The position numbers and the translations under genes were made by a program. This document shows positions 39,494-48,745 of a stretch of 64,000 nucleotides of DNA, in pieces (position 1 is the stretch's first letter; every line of letters starts with the position of its first letter). The stretch is from Choricystis sp. odSpoLacu1. Lineage: Eukaryota > Chlorophyta > Trebouxiophyceae. The notes under the pieces were generated by a model. The model worked only from the letters and a program-made list of their open reading frames with translations, was not told where the DNA came from and did no database searches. The stretch is from positions 1,054,001 through 1,118,000 of the forward strand of contig OY253649.1 of assembly GCA_958009055.1 (NCBI GenBank), in the 5' to 3' direction.

Positions 39494-41341
39494 ATGGCCG
39501 ACCCACCTCTCGACGCACTCGTCGTCGGCGCCGGCCCCGTCGGCCTAGCCGCCGCCCTTTTCCTGGCCCGCGCCTCCCTGCGCGTGCGCGTGGTGGACGC
39601 CAAGCCGTCCCCCGCCGTCGACTCGCGCGCGGTGGGCGTGCACGCGCGCACGCTGGAGACACTGGGCCCTGCGACGGCGGCCGCGTTTGTCGGCGCGGGC
39701 GCCAAACTGTTTGGCGCGCGCCTGCACGATGGCCCGACCGGCGCCACCCTGGCCGACATGAGCCTGGCGCCACCCGCCGGGGTGACGGACTACCCGTTCT
39801 CTGTGGCGCTGTCCCAGGCGGCGCAGGAAGGCGTGCTGCGCCGCGAACTCGATGCGCAGCACGGTGTGCGCGTCGAGTGGGGCGTGTCGTTCAGTGGGTT
39901 GACGCGCGGCGCGAGTGATGACGATGCTAGCGTCATCACTCAACTCACGCTGCCGTCTGGAGAGGTGGAGACCGTCACCTCTGCCTTTCTGATCGGCGCC
40001 GACGGTTTCCGCAGCGGCGTGCGCGTCGCCGCCTCCATCGGCCGGTCGCACACGCCGCGCCGCGCGACGACCTGGTTGTGGGACGCCAAAGTCGAGGGCG
40101 CGTGCTGCCCACCGCACGACCGGTTGAGCCTGTTTCTGCCGCCACCGTTGTATCGGTGGCGCGCGCGGCGGGCACACGGCGGCCTGCTGGCCATGATCCC
40201 GCTTGAAAAGGCGCACTGGTACCGCATCGTGGCGCCCCACCCGCCCGGCGTGACGGGTGACGACGCTGGAAAAGCGCCACCATCAGCACCAGCCGCGGCC
40301 GCCGTGTTTGCCGCGCGGTGTGGGCTCGACTGCACCGCCACCGCCACCGCCTGGGCGTCCGCCTTCCGCGTCCACGACTGCATCGCGGACAGCTACCGCT
40401 CCGGCCGCGTCTTCCTGGCCGGCGACGCGGCCCACACCCACTCCCCCGTCGGCGGCCAGGGCGCCAACACGGGGGTGCAGGACGCGGCGGCGCTGGCGTG
40501 GCGCGCGGCGGCGGTGGTGGCGGGCGCGGTGCCCCTCTCCACACCCCTCGTCGACAGCTACAATGAGGAGCGAAGGCGTGTGGGCCAAGCCGTGGTGGCG
40601 GCCACCGCGGCCGCGACAGCCGCCACCCTGGGCGCGGGCGGCGCCGCGTCTGCCGTCCGCGACGTGCTCGTGCGCCTCGTGTGCGCCCTCCCCCCACTCA
40701 AGCGGGCGGTGGAGGCGAGGCTGCGGCCCGCGATCACGCAGCTGCGCGTGGCCTACCCGGCCGGTGGCCCGCCCGCGCGCGATGACGGCGCGTCCCTGTT
40801 CCACCCCAGCGCGCCGCGCCCCGGCCAGCGCGCCCCGCTGGCGGTGGGGGGGCTGGGCGCCGCCCTGGCGGCGGCGTGGCCGAGCTTGGTGGTGGTGTCG
40901 TGTGGTGGTGGCGACGGCGAGAGCAGCGACCTGCCGCCCCCACTCGTGCGCGCGACCGGCGTCGACGCGGCTGCGCTGGCGACCGCGCTGGGCGTGCGAG
41001 AGGGAGCTGCAGCTGCCGTGGTGGTGGTGCGCCCCGACGGCTACATCGGGTGGCGCGGCCCGGCGGGCGGAGAGGTGGCGTGGTGGCGGGGCGTTTTTGA
41101 TGTGAGTTTTTTATTTTTTGATTTTACACAGTTTCATCGCTCCAGCGCGAGGGGGCCTCCGAGAGGCCATATCCGCCACGAGCGCGCCAGAAGACTGCAA
41201 GAGCGCAGCCGCCAACGACGTGAAGGGGGAGGGCAAGGGGAGGGAGGGGAAGGAGGCGGCAAGAAAGCCCTCTTTTTCCGGTCTCCCCCCCCCGCGCCCC
41301 CCCCCCCCAAAAAAAAAAAAACGCACACGCACCGCGTTTGA
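39494..41341 (+). CDS. FAD-dependent aromatic-ring monooxygenase
   Basis: A flavoprotein hydroxylase of the PheA/TfdB class. The ADP-binding loop ALVVGAGPVGLAAALFLARA is at residues 8-27, the DG motif is FLIGADGFRSGVRVAAS, and the GD motif is GRVFLAGDAAHTHSPVGGQG with N in GANTGVQDA. The C-terminal thioredoxin-like domain ends in VVVVRPDGYIGWRGP. Family homology stops near 41097. The open frame then runs on through T-rich and A-rich non-coding-like DNA to 41341. A one-base error in the T5 run at 41093-41097 would end the gene at TGA 41103-41105, which I think is the real end. A 30-nt GTGAGT...ACACAG stretch at 41101-41130 is the other option. Substrate unknown. Confidence 0.75.
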   Translation: MADPPLDALVVGAGPVGLAAALFLARASLRVRVVDAKPSPAVDSRAVGVHARTLETLGPATAAAFVGAGAKLFGARLHDGPTGATLADMSLAPPAGVTDYPFSVALSQAAQEGVLRRELDAQHGVRVEWGVSFSGLTRGASDDDASVITQLTLPSGEVETVTSAFLIGADGFRSGVRVAASIGRSHTPRRATTWLWDAKVEGACCPPHDRLSLFLPPPLYRWRARRAHGGLLAMIPLEKAHWYRIVAPHPPGVTGDDAGKAPPSAPAAAAVFAARCGLDCTATATAWASAFRVHDCIADSYRSGRVFLAGDAAHTHSPVGGQGANTGVQDAAALAWRAAAVVAGAVPLSTPLVDSYNEERRRVGQAVVAATAAATAATLGAGGAASAVRDVLVRLVCALPPLKRAVEARLRPAITQLRVAYPAGGPPARDDGASLFHPSAPRPGQRAPLAVGGLGAALAAAWPSLVVVSCGGGDGESSDLPPPLVRATGVDAAALATALGVREGAAAAVVVVRPDGYIGWRGPAGGEVAWWRGVFDVSFLFFDFTQFHRSSARGPPRGHIRHERARRLQERSRQRREGGGQGEGGEGGGKKALFFRSPPPAPPPPKKKKTHTHRV

Positions 41342-41830
41342 ATGCTTGGATCCAAGGCGGCGTGCGTATTGGGGTTGCTTCTGTGTGTGTGTGTGTGCTG
41401 GCGCAAAGGCGCCAAACACGCACGCACGGTGGAAAGGGAAAAAAAGGACCAAGACGAAAAAACGATCTTGCCCCAAAAAGAAGGTACAGCGCGCGGCCAC
41501 CCCCTCCGACGTGGCGAACGACAGAGGGGCGGCCGCGGCCACCGCGCCTTGGGGCGCAGTGAGAGGGTGGGAGGGTGTGGAAAAACAAGGAGGAAGAAGA
41601 AAAGCAACAAAAAAAGAAGACTTTTTTTTCAGTCCGAACAAAAGGCGAGAAAACCGCGTCAGCACGTTCGGGGGTAGAGTGCAAAATGGACGCAGGCGCG
41701 CGCACCGGGGCGAGGCGTCTGAAAAAACCGACGTCGGACGTAGGTTTTTCCAGTCTCGAGTGGGCGTCCTCTGGTGTGGGAGGGGTTGAGAAAAAGGAAA
41801 GAAAAAATAAACACGTACAAAACTAACACC
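41342..41830. other. Low-complexity convergent intergenic region
   Basis: This stretch lies between the FAD monooxygenase (+) and the PNRC-motif gene (-), whose 3' ends face each other. Just upstream, 41280-41330 holds long C and A runs. The region is rich in AAAAA and purine tracts on the + strand, with many artefactual frames. I see no gene in it. Confidence 0.6.
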
Positions 41831-42409
41831 TCACCGAATGCGCAAGCTAGCCAGCAGCGCCTCCCCAGCACTGGGCGCAGGCGAGGGCGCCAGCACGGGG
41901 GCACCCGCCGCGGGCACTGGTGCCGGCGACGCCAGCGCCGCGGGGCGCGGCGCCAGCAGAGACGCTGGCGGCGGCGGCAGCGCGTCCGGGGTGGGGGACA
42001 CGTAGAATCCCGGGCCCGCGTAGGATGCAGGCGCAGGTGGCGCGGTGGACGGCGCGACGGAGGGTGCCTTTTTCTTTTTGCCGGTGGTTGATGGCGGTGT
42101 CGCGGCGACCGCGTCGCCACCCTTCTTGCCCTTGGCGCCCTTGGCGCCCTTTTTGTCCTTGCCCCCCCCCTTGCCGGCGGGCGTGCCGCCGTTGCGTTTG
42201 GAGGGGGTGGGGGCAAAGCCGAGTTCGCCGGTCGCCGCTGTGGGGGCGGGGGGCGCGTCGTCGCCGTCGAAAGCAAAGGGCACCAGGTCGCGCCCATACC
42301 CCGGTCCTCGGGGGGCGGACGCGGCCCGGCTGTCGGAGGAGCAGGCCGCGACGAGGCGGTCGAGCAGGTGCTCGCCTCCGGTGAAGGAATGCTGAGGGGA
42401 GGGACTCAT
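41831..42409 (-). CDS. PNRC-motif protein, disordered
   Basis: A 192-aa single-exon protein from ATG 42409. It is mostly disordered: a Lys/Gly-rich central stretch (KGGGKDKKGAKGAKGKKGG) that could be a nuclear or RNA-binding signal, and Ala/Pro-rich flanks. Residues about 130-150 contain YAGPGFYVSPTPDALPPPP, matching the short PNRC motif (YAG..F..SP.P..LP.P). In other eukaryotes this motif links decapping or nuclear-receptor factors to partners. The start region SPSPQHSFTGGEHLLDRLVA resembles an amphipathic helix. Role inferred: adapter in mRNA decay or nucleus. Divergent from DZIP1 across a 577-bp region with a perfect palindrome. Confidence 0.6.
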   Translation of the reverse strand: MSPSPQHSFTGGEHLLDRLVAACSSDSRAASAPRGPGYGRDLVPFAFDGDDAPPAPTAATGELGFAPTPSKRNGGTPAGKGGGKDKKGAKGAKGKKGGDAVAATPPSTTGKKKKAPSVAPSTAPPAPASYAGPGFYVSPTPDALPPPPASLLAPRPAALASPAPVPAAGAPVLAPSPAPSAGEALLASLRIR

Positions 42410-42747
42410 GTGTTGGTTTCGGCACCTGCGGCGGGTGCCTGCGTGCGGCTGTGTTTGCGCCCCCTGCGCCGCGCATTGCGCATAGGGAGGACGTCTGCGA
42501 CAGCACAGCGGGGCAGGAGGCGCGGTGGAGCGCTGGGCGCACGGTGTCAACCCCGCGCCCTCACGCACGCGTGGCGCGGGGGGGCACGCCAAGCCCCCAT
42601 TCGTTGACCGCACACGCGCCCCTCCAGCCCCCCGGATCTGGGCCCCACCGCACGCGCTGTGTGCAGCACGCCTCGCGAGGCGGAGAGGGGGGAGGCAGGA
42701 GGGCGGTGTGTGCGTGCGCCGCGCCCCGCTGGCGGGCACACGTCAAA

Positions 42748-42776
42748 TGTTGCGAGCGGGCCGCCCGCTCGCAACA
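42748..42776. repeat. 14-bp perfect inverted repeat in a divergent promoter
   Basis: Arms TGTTGCGAGCGGGC and GCCCGCTCGCAACA are exact reverse complements separated by one C. It lies in the 577-bp gap (42410-42986) between the starts of the PNRC-motif gene and DZIP1. The outer halves GTTGCG/CGCAAC look like RFX X-box half sites but are 15 nt apart, not the usual 1-3. It could be a transcription-factor palindrome or a hairpin-forming site. Nothing else in this gap looks like a gene. Confidence 0.75.
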
Positions 42777-42986
42777 CGCACCTGGACTGGTGTGCCAACC
42801 ATTGCCATGGGGGTAGCGTGGACAGGGGAGTGTGTGGTGGCTGGTTTGGACGGGGCGGGGAGCCGCGTGTCAAGAGTGTAATTCGTTTTTTTTGGTTGTG
42901 TGTCGTCGTTGCATTGTTTCTTCACACTCCCCCTCTCTCGCGAAGAGAGAGACAACAAACCACCCACACACACACTACCAAACACC

Positions 42987-45217
42987 ATGGCCGAACCCCA
43001 TACCTGGCGCTGCCTGGACGGCGCCAGCTGCGCGGGCGGCTGCGCCGCGACGCCGTCGCCCGCCTCCGCGCGCCTCGCGCGCCCGGCGCCCCCGCCACCG
43101 CGCCGCGCGGCGCCCGCCCCCCGCCACCGCAGCTTCCGGTTTGGCGCCCGCCGGGAGAGGATTGACTGGGGGGCGCTGTGTGGCATCGACGTGGACGACG
43201 TGGTGAGTAGAGAGGAGAGGGAGGCAAAGAGGAGGGGAGGAGTTACACTTAACGCAGTGTCGTCGTTCTACCACCCCTCTTTCCTCCCCCCACAGGCCGC
43301 GCGCACCGACGTGGACGCCCTGGAGCGCGTCGTCAACGCGGTGGCGTACGGCGACCTGGACGCCGAGCCGGGCGGCAAACTGAGCGAGGTGAAAGGGAGA
43401 GAGAGAGAAGGGGTGGTCAACGCGAGAAGGCAGAGACCCCCCTGGCACCCCCCTGTTTTTTGCCAACACACACCCACCCTTTTTCCTCCCAGGTCTCCCT
43501 GCGCCACCTCTTCCGCGCCGCCCAGCTGGTCGTCCAATACTTGCTCCACGTCCAGGACGCGCTGGCCGCGTCCGCGTCCGAGGCAGCGGCAGCGCGCGAC
43601 CGCGCGCGCGCAGCGCGCGGCCGCCGCCAAGGAAGACGCCGCCGCCGCCCGCCGAGAAGTCCGGCGCGCGTCCGAGAGGAGTGGAGGGGGGCGCCGCCGC
43701 CACCGGGAGAGCGTGTCCGTGCCCACCGTGTCGCGCGGCGGGCGGCGCAGCAGCAGTGGGGTGGGGGCGCCGCCCCCCCCTGCAGACACCACTGCCGCCG
43801 ACCGACGCCACGCCGACCTGCAAGCCCGCCTGACCGACGCCCTGACCCGCCAACTCGCGTTGGAGCGCCAACTGGACACCGCGGTCGCGGAGGCGCGGGC
43901 TGCGACGGCGTCCGCAGCGCAAGCGACGGCCGCCGTGCGCGCGGCGGGCACCGTCACAGACCTGCCTGCCGCCGTCACCGACCGCGCGGTGGCGGCCGCC
44001 ACCGAGCGTGCCGAGCGGGTGGCGATGCGTGCCGCGGACGCGGCGGCCGAGCGCGCCACCGCGTGCGTGGGGGAGCGCGCGGTGGAAGCGGCGACCGCAG
44101 CGGCGGACCGGGTCGCCGTCGCGGCCGCCGACAAAGCCGCCACGGCCGCTGCTGAGCGCGTGGTGGAGCGGGCTGCCACCACTGTCGCCCAAGCGGTGGC
44201 CGACAGGGCTATGTCGGCGGCCGTGTCTGCGGTCGAGCGCGCGGGGGCGGCCGCCGCGGAGCGTGCTGTTGCCGCCACCCGGGCGGCCGCCGCCCGTGAG
44301 GCAGCCACCACGGTGAAGGCTGCTGTGGAAGGGCGCCTGGTCGCGCTGGAGACGGCGGTGGGGGCGGCCCGCGCTGACGCTGCCGCCGCGGTTGCCGCCG
44401 CTCGCGACGCGGGCGCGGCGACCGTCGCGGCCGCCCGCGACGCGGGCGCCGCCGCCGAGCGCCGCGCCACGGCGGCCGCCGCCCGGGCGGAAGCGAGGGC
44501 CGATGCTGCCGACGCGGGGGCGGGGGCGGCGGCAGCGGCCGCCGCGCGCGCCGCCGCGGCAGCTGCCAAAGCCGAAGGCGCGGCAGTGGTGCCGCCCCCT
44601 GCCCCCCCCACCTGGCTGCTGCCCGCCGCCCGGCCACCGGTGGTGGTGACGGCTACTCCGGTGACGGCGCCGCCGCCGCCGCCGCCGCCGCCCGTCGTCG
44701 CCTCCAGCCCGCCTCCTCCGCCACCGCCTCCACCCTCACAACCTCCCCACCCCCTGCCCCAGGCCGCTGAAGGGTACGACGTTGCGTCCTCCCTCCCCCA
44801 CGAACTCATCAGCGCCCCCCGCCGCGGCGCCCGCTCCCGTTACCCGCACGCGGCGGCCACGTTTGCCTCCCAGCGCTATGCCACCGCGGCTGCACTGGCG
44901 CAGGAGGTCGACTCTGCCCTTGCCTCTCTCGGCGTCGACCCCACCCGGGACGCCCTGTCCCCCCGCTCCCGGGACGCCGCCCTGGCCGCACTGGCGGCGA
45001 GGCGGGCGGACGCGCTGGCGGCGCTGGAGCCGGCCGCGCGCGCGCGCGCGCGGCGGCCGTGCGCGCGGGGTTGGCGGCACACCTGGCGGCCGCGACGGAG
45101 GGGGTGGGGCAGGGGCAGCAGCAGCATGGTGGAGGTGCGTGGCAGGCGCCGCCTCCCGGGTGGGGTCTCGTCACGTCTGAGTCCGGGCCGGGGTCGCCGC
45201 AGGGGGCGGCGTGGTGA
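42987..45217 (+). CDS. DZIP1: DZIP1/Iguana-like ciliary protein, two frame breaks
   Basis: Three exons: 42987-43202, 43296-43388 and 43493-45217 (introns 93 and 104 nt). The joined N-terminus has FRFGARRERIDWGALCGIDV, then DVDALERVVNAVAYGDLDAE, then SLRHLFRAAQLVVQYLLHVQ. This is the Dzip-like N domain, which in animals acts at the basal body and transition zone. A long Ala-rich coiled coil follows (to about 44580), then Pro runs, then RYPHAAATFAS and EVDSALASLGVDPTRDALS, the conserved DZIP1 C-terminal segment. Two breaks occur in GC dinucleotide runs, near 43610 and near 45045; after the second, AAVRAGLAAHLAAATEGVGQ continues the helix to TGA 45215-45217. I see no C2H2 finger, which vertebrate DZIP1 has. 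Confidence 0.8.
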
Positions 45218-45271
45218 AGCGAGGGAGAGGCGGGGTCGCCGCCGGGGGCGGCGGGGTGAAGCGAGAGAGTG
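45190..45271 (+). repeat. 42-nt imperfect tandem duplication across the DZIP1 stop
   Basis: Two copies of a unit starting GGGGTCGCCGC and ending GGTGAAGCGAG, at about 45190-45231 and 45232-45271, differ at only a few bases. The first copy contains the predicted stop TGA. The second would be 3' UTR and has the same TGA. Confidence 0.7.
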
Positions 45272-45634
45272 TGTTTCTTTCGTGACGGTTGTGTTGTTTC
45301 ATTCGTTTTGTCACTCCCCAAACAAAAACAGGTGCGCCCTCCCACGCTTGTCCAGCAGCACGCACTCTCCTGCGACAGCGAGTACAGGAGGCGGGCGAGA
45401 GACGGCCGGCCGCCGCGCGTGCGACCGCGAAACACACATTGAAACTAGATGCGGACTCTCGCGCAGCCCCCCCGCTCACACCCTCCCCTCTCACGTCCCT
45501 CCTTGCCCACAGACGCGGGGCTGACAGCAACCAGCTTCATATTTCACGGCGGGTACACGCAAAAAGCCCCGTGACGCGTCACACAGAGCCCCGCGCTCGT
45601 GCCTAACAACGCCCGCGGCCCTCCCCACACCACA

Positions 45635-48571
45635 ATGTCCCACCACCACCACCCCTACCTCGACGGCCTCGTCACCAACACGTCCTGGGTGGGCGCCCCC
45701 ACCGCTGCAGGTGTGTATCCGGGCGACTGCCTGTCCCCCGCCTGCCTGGGCGTCGGCCGCGCGCCCGCGCTGCCCGCGCCCGCCGCCGTCGGCGGCCGCA
45801 CCTGCACCGACGCCGCGGGCGCTCCCTCGTCGCGGGACGTAGCCAGATTACAAGCGCTCGTGGATGACGCCACCGCCCTCGTCGCGGCGGGGGCGACGTA
45901 CACGCGGTCGCCCGCGCTCGCGGCGGCTCGCGCGGCCGCGCGCACGCGCGCGGCAGCCGCCGCCTGGCGCCCTCGCCGGTCGTCAGGGGGGGGCGTGTTG
46001 ACGACCATGTCGTCCGATGGCGGCAGCGCGGCGGCGGCGGCGGCACGGGCGGCGGCTGCCTCGTTTTTGGATCGGGCCCCCCCACCCCCTGTTGACGCGG
46101 CAGCCTACGCCTCCCTAAAAGCCGCCCTCTCCTCCGCCTTTGCTGAAGTCATGCAGCAGTGCGGCCGCCCCGACCAGGCGGCAGCCGTGGGCCAGCTGTG
46201 GTCCACGTTGGCCGCGTTCATGGACAGGTCTGTGGCACAGGTGGCGGAAGCCGCGGGCGCGGCGGCGGACGCGGACGCGAGGGCGGCGGCGGCTGAGTTC
46301 AAGCTGGAGGTGGTTGGGTTGTCGCCGCCGCCGACCGCGGGGCCGGGTGGGGACGAGAACAACGTGCCTCGTGGGTGGCCGCGCGCGGCAGCACCCGACG
46401 CGCGGCGCTCCGCCGACGGCTCCCCCTCCTCCCGCCGCGCCTCGCTGTCCGGTCTGCCCCCCGCTCAAGCGCGCGCCATGCAGGCTGTCCTGTTTGCCGC
46501 GGAGGCGGGGCCCGCTGCCCTGCGCTCGGCGCGCGCGTCGAGCGAGGGTGGCGGGAGTGCGCGCCACGCCGCGCCGCCGCGCCGCACGCGGCCCGCGCTG
46601 CGCGTCAGCCTGGACACGGTGGGGGTTGCCAAACCGGTGTCTGAGGATGGTGAGGCTGTTGTGGCCAAGCCAGGCGCTGCGAGGGGTCTGCTGGACGCGC
46701 TGGCCGAAACAGTGGCAGGGCGCGCTCTCGGCCGGGCGACCGCCGCGGCTGCAGCCAAGCCGCCCGTCGCTCCAGCGCCGCCGCGGTCGCCGCCCAAGCC
46801 GGTGGCAGCGGCGCCGGCGTCACCGCCCAAACCGGCTGCCCTGCTGCCGCGGTCGCCGCCGCCCAAAGCGGTGGCGCCGCCGCCGCCGCCCCAGCCTGGC
46901 GCCTGGGATGACGTTGTCGACGCGTCCACCGCCACCGTGCGGATGCGGCATTCCCCTCTGCGCGCGCTGGCGGCAGCGTCTGCGGGTGCGGCAGCCCTGC
47001 CGGCTGCCTGGGCTTCGGCCAGCCTCCCTATCGCACCTCCCCCGCGCCGCGCCACGCCGTCCCCTGTGCGGCCGACAGTGGACCCGTCCCACGAGATGGC
47101 TGACATGGCTGCCGCTGCCATGGCCGCGCTGCACGTGTCGGCGGCCAGCGAGCGGCCGCGGTCGCCGGCAGAGGCGAGCTCCCCGGCGTCGCCACCACCC
47201 GCGTCGCCGCTCCCCTCCCCTGGCGCCGCGTCTCCCTCCCGCCTGCTGGGCGCGCTGGCAGCAGCTGCACGCCGCGTGTCCACGGACGGCCTGGCCTCCC
47301 TGCGCGCCAGTGTGGACGGACTGAGGGCGAGCGTGGGTGGAGGGTCGCCCGTCAAGGAAGCAACGCCCGACGATGACGACGACGGCCTGCCCCCTCTGCC
47401 CGCGTCACCGACGGCGTCCATCAAGTCGGCGTCCCCGCTGGAGCTGTCGCCGGTGCGGCGGGTGGCCAGCCTGGGTGGTGGTGATGATGACGGCGCGGGC
47501 GCGGACGACCACGCGCGCACGCCGTCCCCCGCCCCCCGCCCCGAGTCGCCGCCCCCGACAGCGAGTGAATCCAAATCCACCAAGGGCAAGAAAGGAAAGA
47601 AAGGGCGCAAAGCCGCGGCGCGTGCCGCGCGCGACGCCGCGTTTGCGGCTCGCGCGGTTGGCGGCAGTGCGGTGCTGCCGTCATCGCCGACGCCGACGCC
47701 GTCCCCCGGCAAGAAAAGGGGGGGTCGCAAGAGCAAGAAGGAGGTGGCCATGGACGATGGGTTTGTGGAGGAGGAGGAGGGAGGAGGGTTGGCGCCCGCG
47801 CTGTCGGCGACGACTCCTCACGTTGCGACTACGACGCGCCGCCTGTCGTCCGGGTCGGAGGGCGGGGATGGTGTCGCCAACAACCCGCCCTCCCTGCCGT
47901 CTGTGGCCGAGGTGGCGGCCGAGTTGGCGGCGCGCGGGGCGCGGCCGCCACGGCCAGCCGACGCTGCCCCCTCTGTTTCCGAGTCTGCCAACTGGAGAAG
48001 CGCGCTCAGTGCGGCTGCCTATCGCGTGGAAACCGCGGTCGCGGTGTGGGAGGCGGCCCCGCAGCGCGGGCGGATCAGCGAGGGGGATGAGGTGGTGCCT
48101 CCGCCGCGGCGCCTCGTGGCGGCGACACCCCCAAACGTGGCCGCCCTGGGAGGCGGAGACGAGGACGAACAGGGTGGCGCCGACACGCCGGGCGCGGGGG
48201 CGTGCCTGCCGCTGTCGCTGCTGTCGTCGGAGGATGGTGGTGGTGACGGCGCGCTGCCGTCTCCGCCCCTCACGCGGCCCCCACCCACCCAGCCTCTGAC
48301 CGTGCCCGCCCCCGCCCCAGACCGCCCGTCCCTGGCGTCCCTGTTCTCCCCCGGGGGCGCGTTTGCGGCCGCGCCCGCCCGGCCGGCGACGATGGCGGCC
48401 AGCCTTGACGACGACGACGACGATGGTTTCGCGTCGGCCGCGTCCGACGGCTCGTCCGCGTCCTACGCGTCCGCCATGTCGGGGGCGACGCGGGGGTCGG
48501 CGGCTTCGTCGAGGCGGGTGGGGTCTAGGCGGGTGACGCCGGTCAGGGGGGTGCACGCGCACACAGAGTGA
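45635..48571 (+). CDS. Large disordered Ala/Pro/Ser-rich protein
   Basis: A 978-aa single-exon frame from ATG 45635 (CACAATGTCC). It begins SHHHHPYLDGLVTNTSWVGA. A helical section at about residues 130-230 (FAEVMQQCGRPDQAAAVGQL) may be the only folded part. The rest is low complexity: repeated PPRSPPKPVAA-like units (about 395-440), Ser/Pro-rich stretches with many SP/TP sites, and a Lys-rich patch (KSTKGKKGKKGRKAAARAAR) that could bind nucleic acid or act as a nuclear signal. A short DDDDDDGFASAASDGSSASY tail is near the end. The frame is intact for 2.9 kb at very high GC, which supports coding. I do not recognise a family; SP/TP density suggests kinase control. Confidence 0.6.
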   Translation: MSHHHHPYLDGLVTNTSWVGAPTAAGVYPGDCLSPACLGVGRAPALPAPAAVGGRTCTDAAGAPSSRDVARLQALVDDATALVAAGATYTRSPALAAARAAARTRAAAAAWRPRRSSGGGVLTTMSSDGGSAAAAAARAAAASFLDRAPPPPVDAAAYASLKAALSSAFAEVMQQCGRPDQAAAVGQLWSTLAAFMDRSVAQVAEAAGAAADADARAAAAEFKLEVVGLSPPPTAGPGGDENNVPRGWPRAAAPDARRSADGSPSSRRASLSGLPPAQARAMQAVLFAAEAGPAALRSARASSEGGGSARHAAPPRRTRPALRVSLDTVGVAKPVSEDGEAVVAKPGAARGLLDALAETVAGRALGRATAAAAAKPPVAPAPPRSPPKPVAAAPASPPKPAALLPRSPPPKAVAPPPPPQPGAWDDVVDASTATVRMRHSPLRALAAASAGAAALPAAWASASLPIAPPPRRATPSPVRPTVDPSHEMADMAAAAMAALHVSAASERPRSPAEASSPASPPPASPLPSPGAASPSRLLGALAAAARRVSTDGLASLRASVDGLRASVGGGSPVKEATPDDDDDGLPPLPASPTASIKSASPLELSPVRRVASLGGGDDDGAGADDHARTPSPAPRPESPPPTASESKSTKGKKGKKGRKAAARAARDAAFAARAVGGSAVLPSSPTPTPSPGKKRGGRKSKKEVAMDDGFVEEEEGGGLAPALSATTPHVATTTRRLSSGSEGGDGVANNPPSLPSVAEVAAELAARGARPPRPADAAPSVSESANWRSALSAAAYRVETAVAVWEAAPQRGRISEGDEVVPPPRRLVAATPPNVAALGGGDEDEQGGADTPGAGACLPLSLLSSEDGGGDGALPSPPLTRPPPTQPLTVPAPAPDRPSLASLFSPGGAFAAAPARPATMAASLDDDDDDGFASAASDGSSASYASAMSGATRGSAASSRRVGSRRVTPVRGVHAHTE

Positions 48572-48745
48572 AGACGGGTGGTGGTCGAGGTGGACGCCGG
48601 GTGAGAGGGGTGCTCACCCGCACGCAGCGTTTGTCTTTTCTCTGTTGCACATCGACCGAATTCTCCGCACACACTCCCCCTCGAACGCGCAAACTGCGTG
48701 CGCGGTGTGAGAGGTTCACTCTCCACCAGCGCGAGCCCTCTCCTC

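Noticed and set aside
41101..41130. A 30-nt GTGAGT...CAG intron at the end of the FAD monooxygenase
   Set aside because: It is too short compared with all other introns here and leads into purine-rich, non-coding-like DNA; a one-base error in the T5 run giving an earlier stop is simpler.
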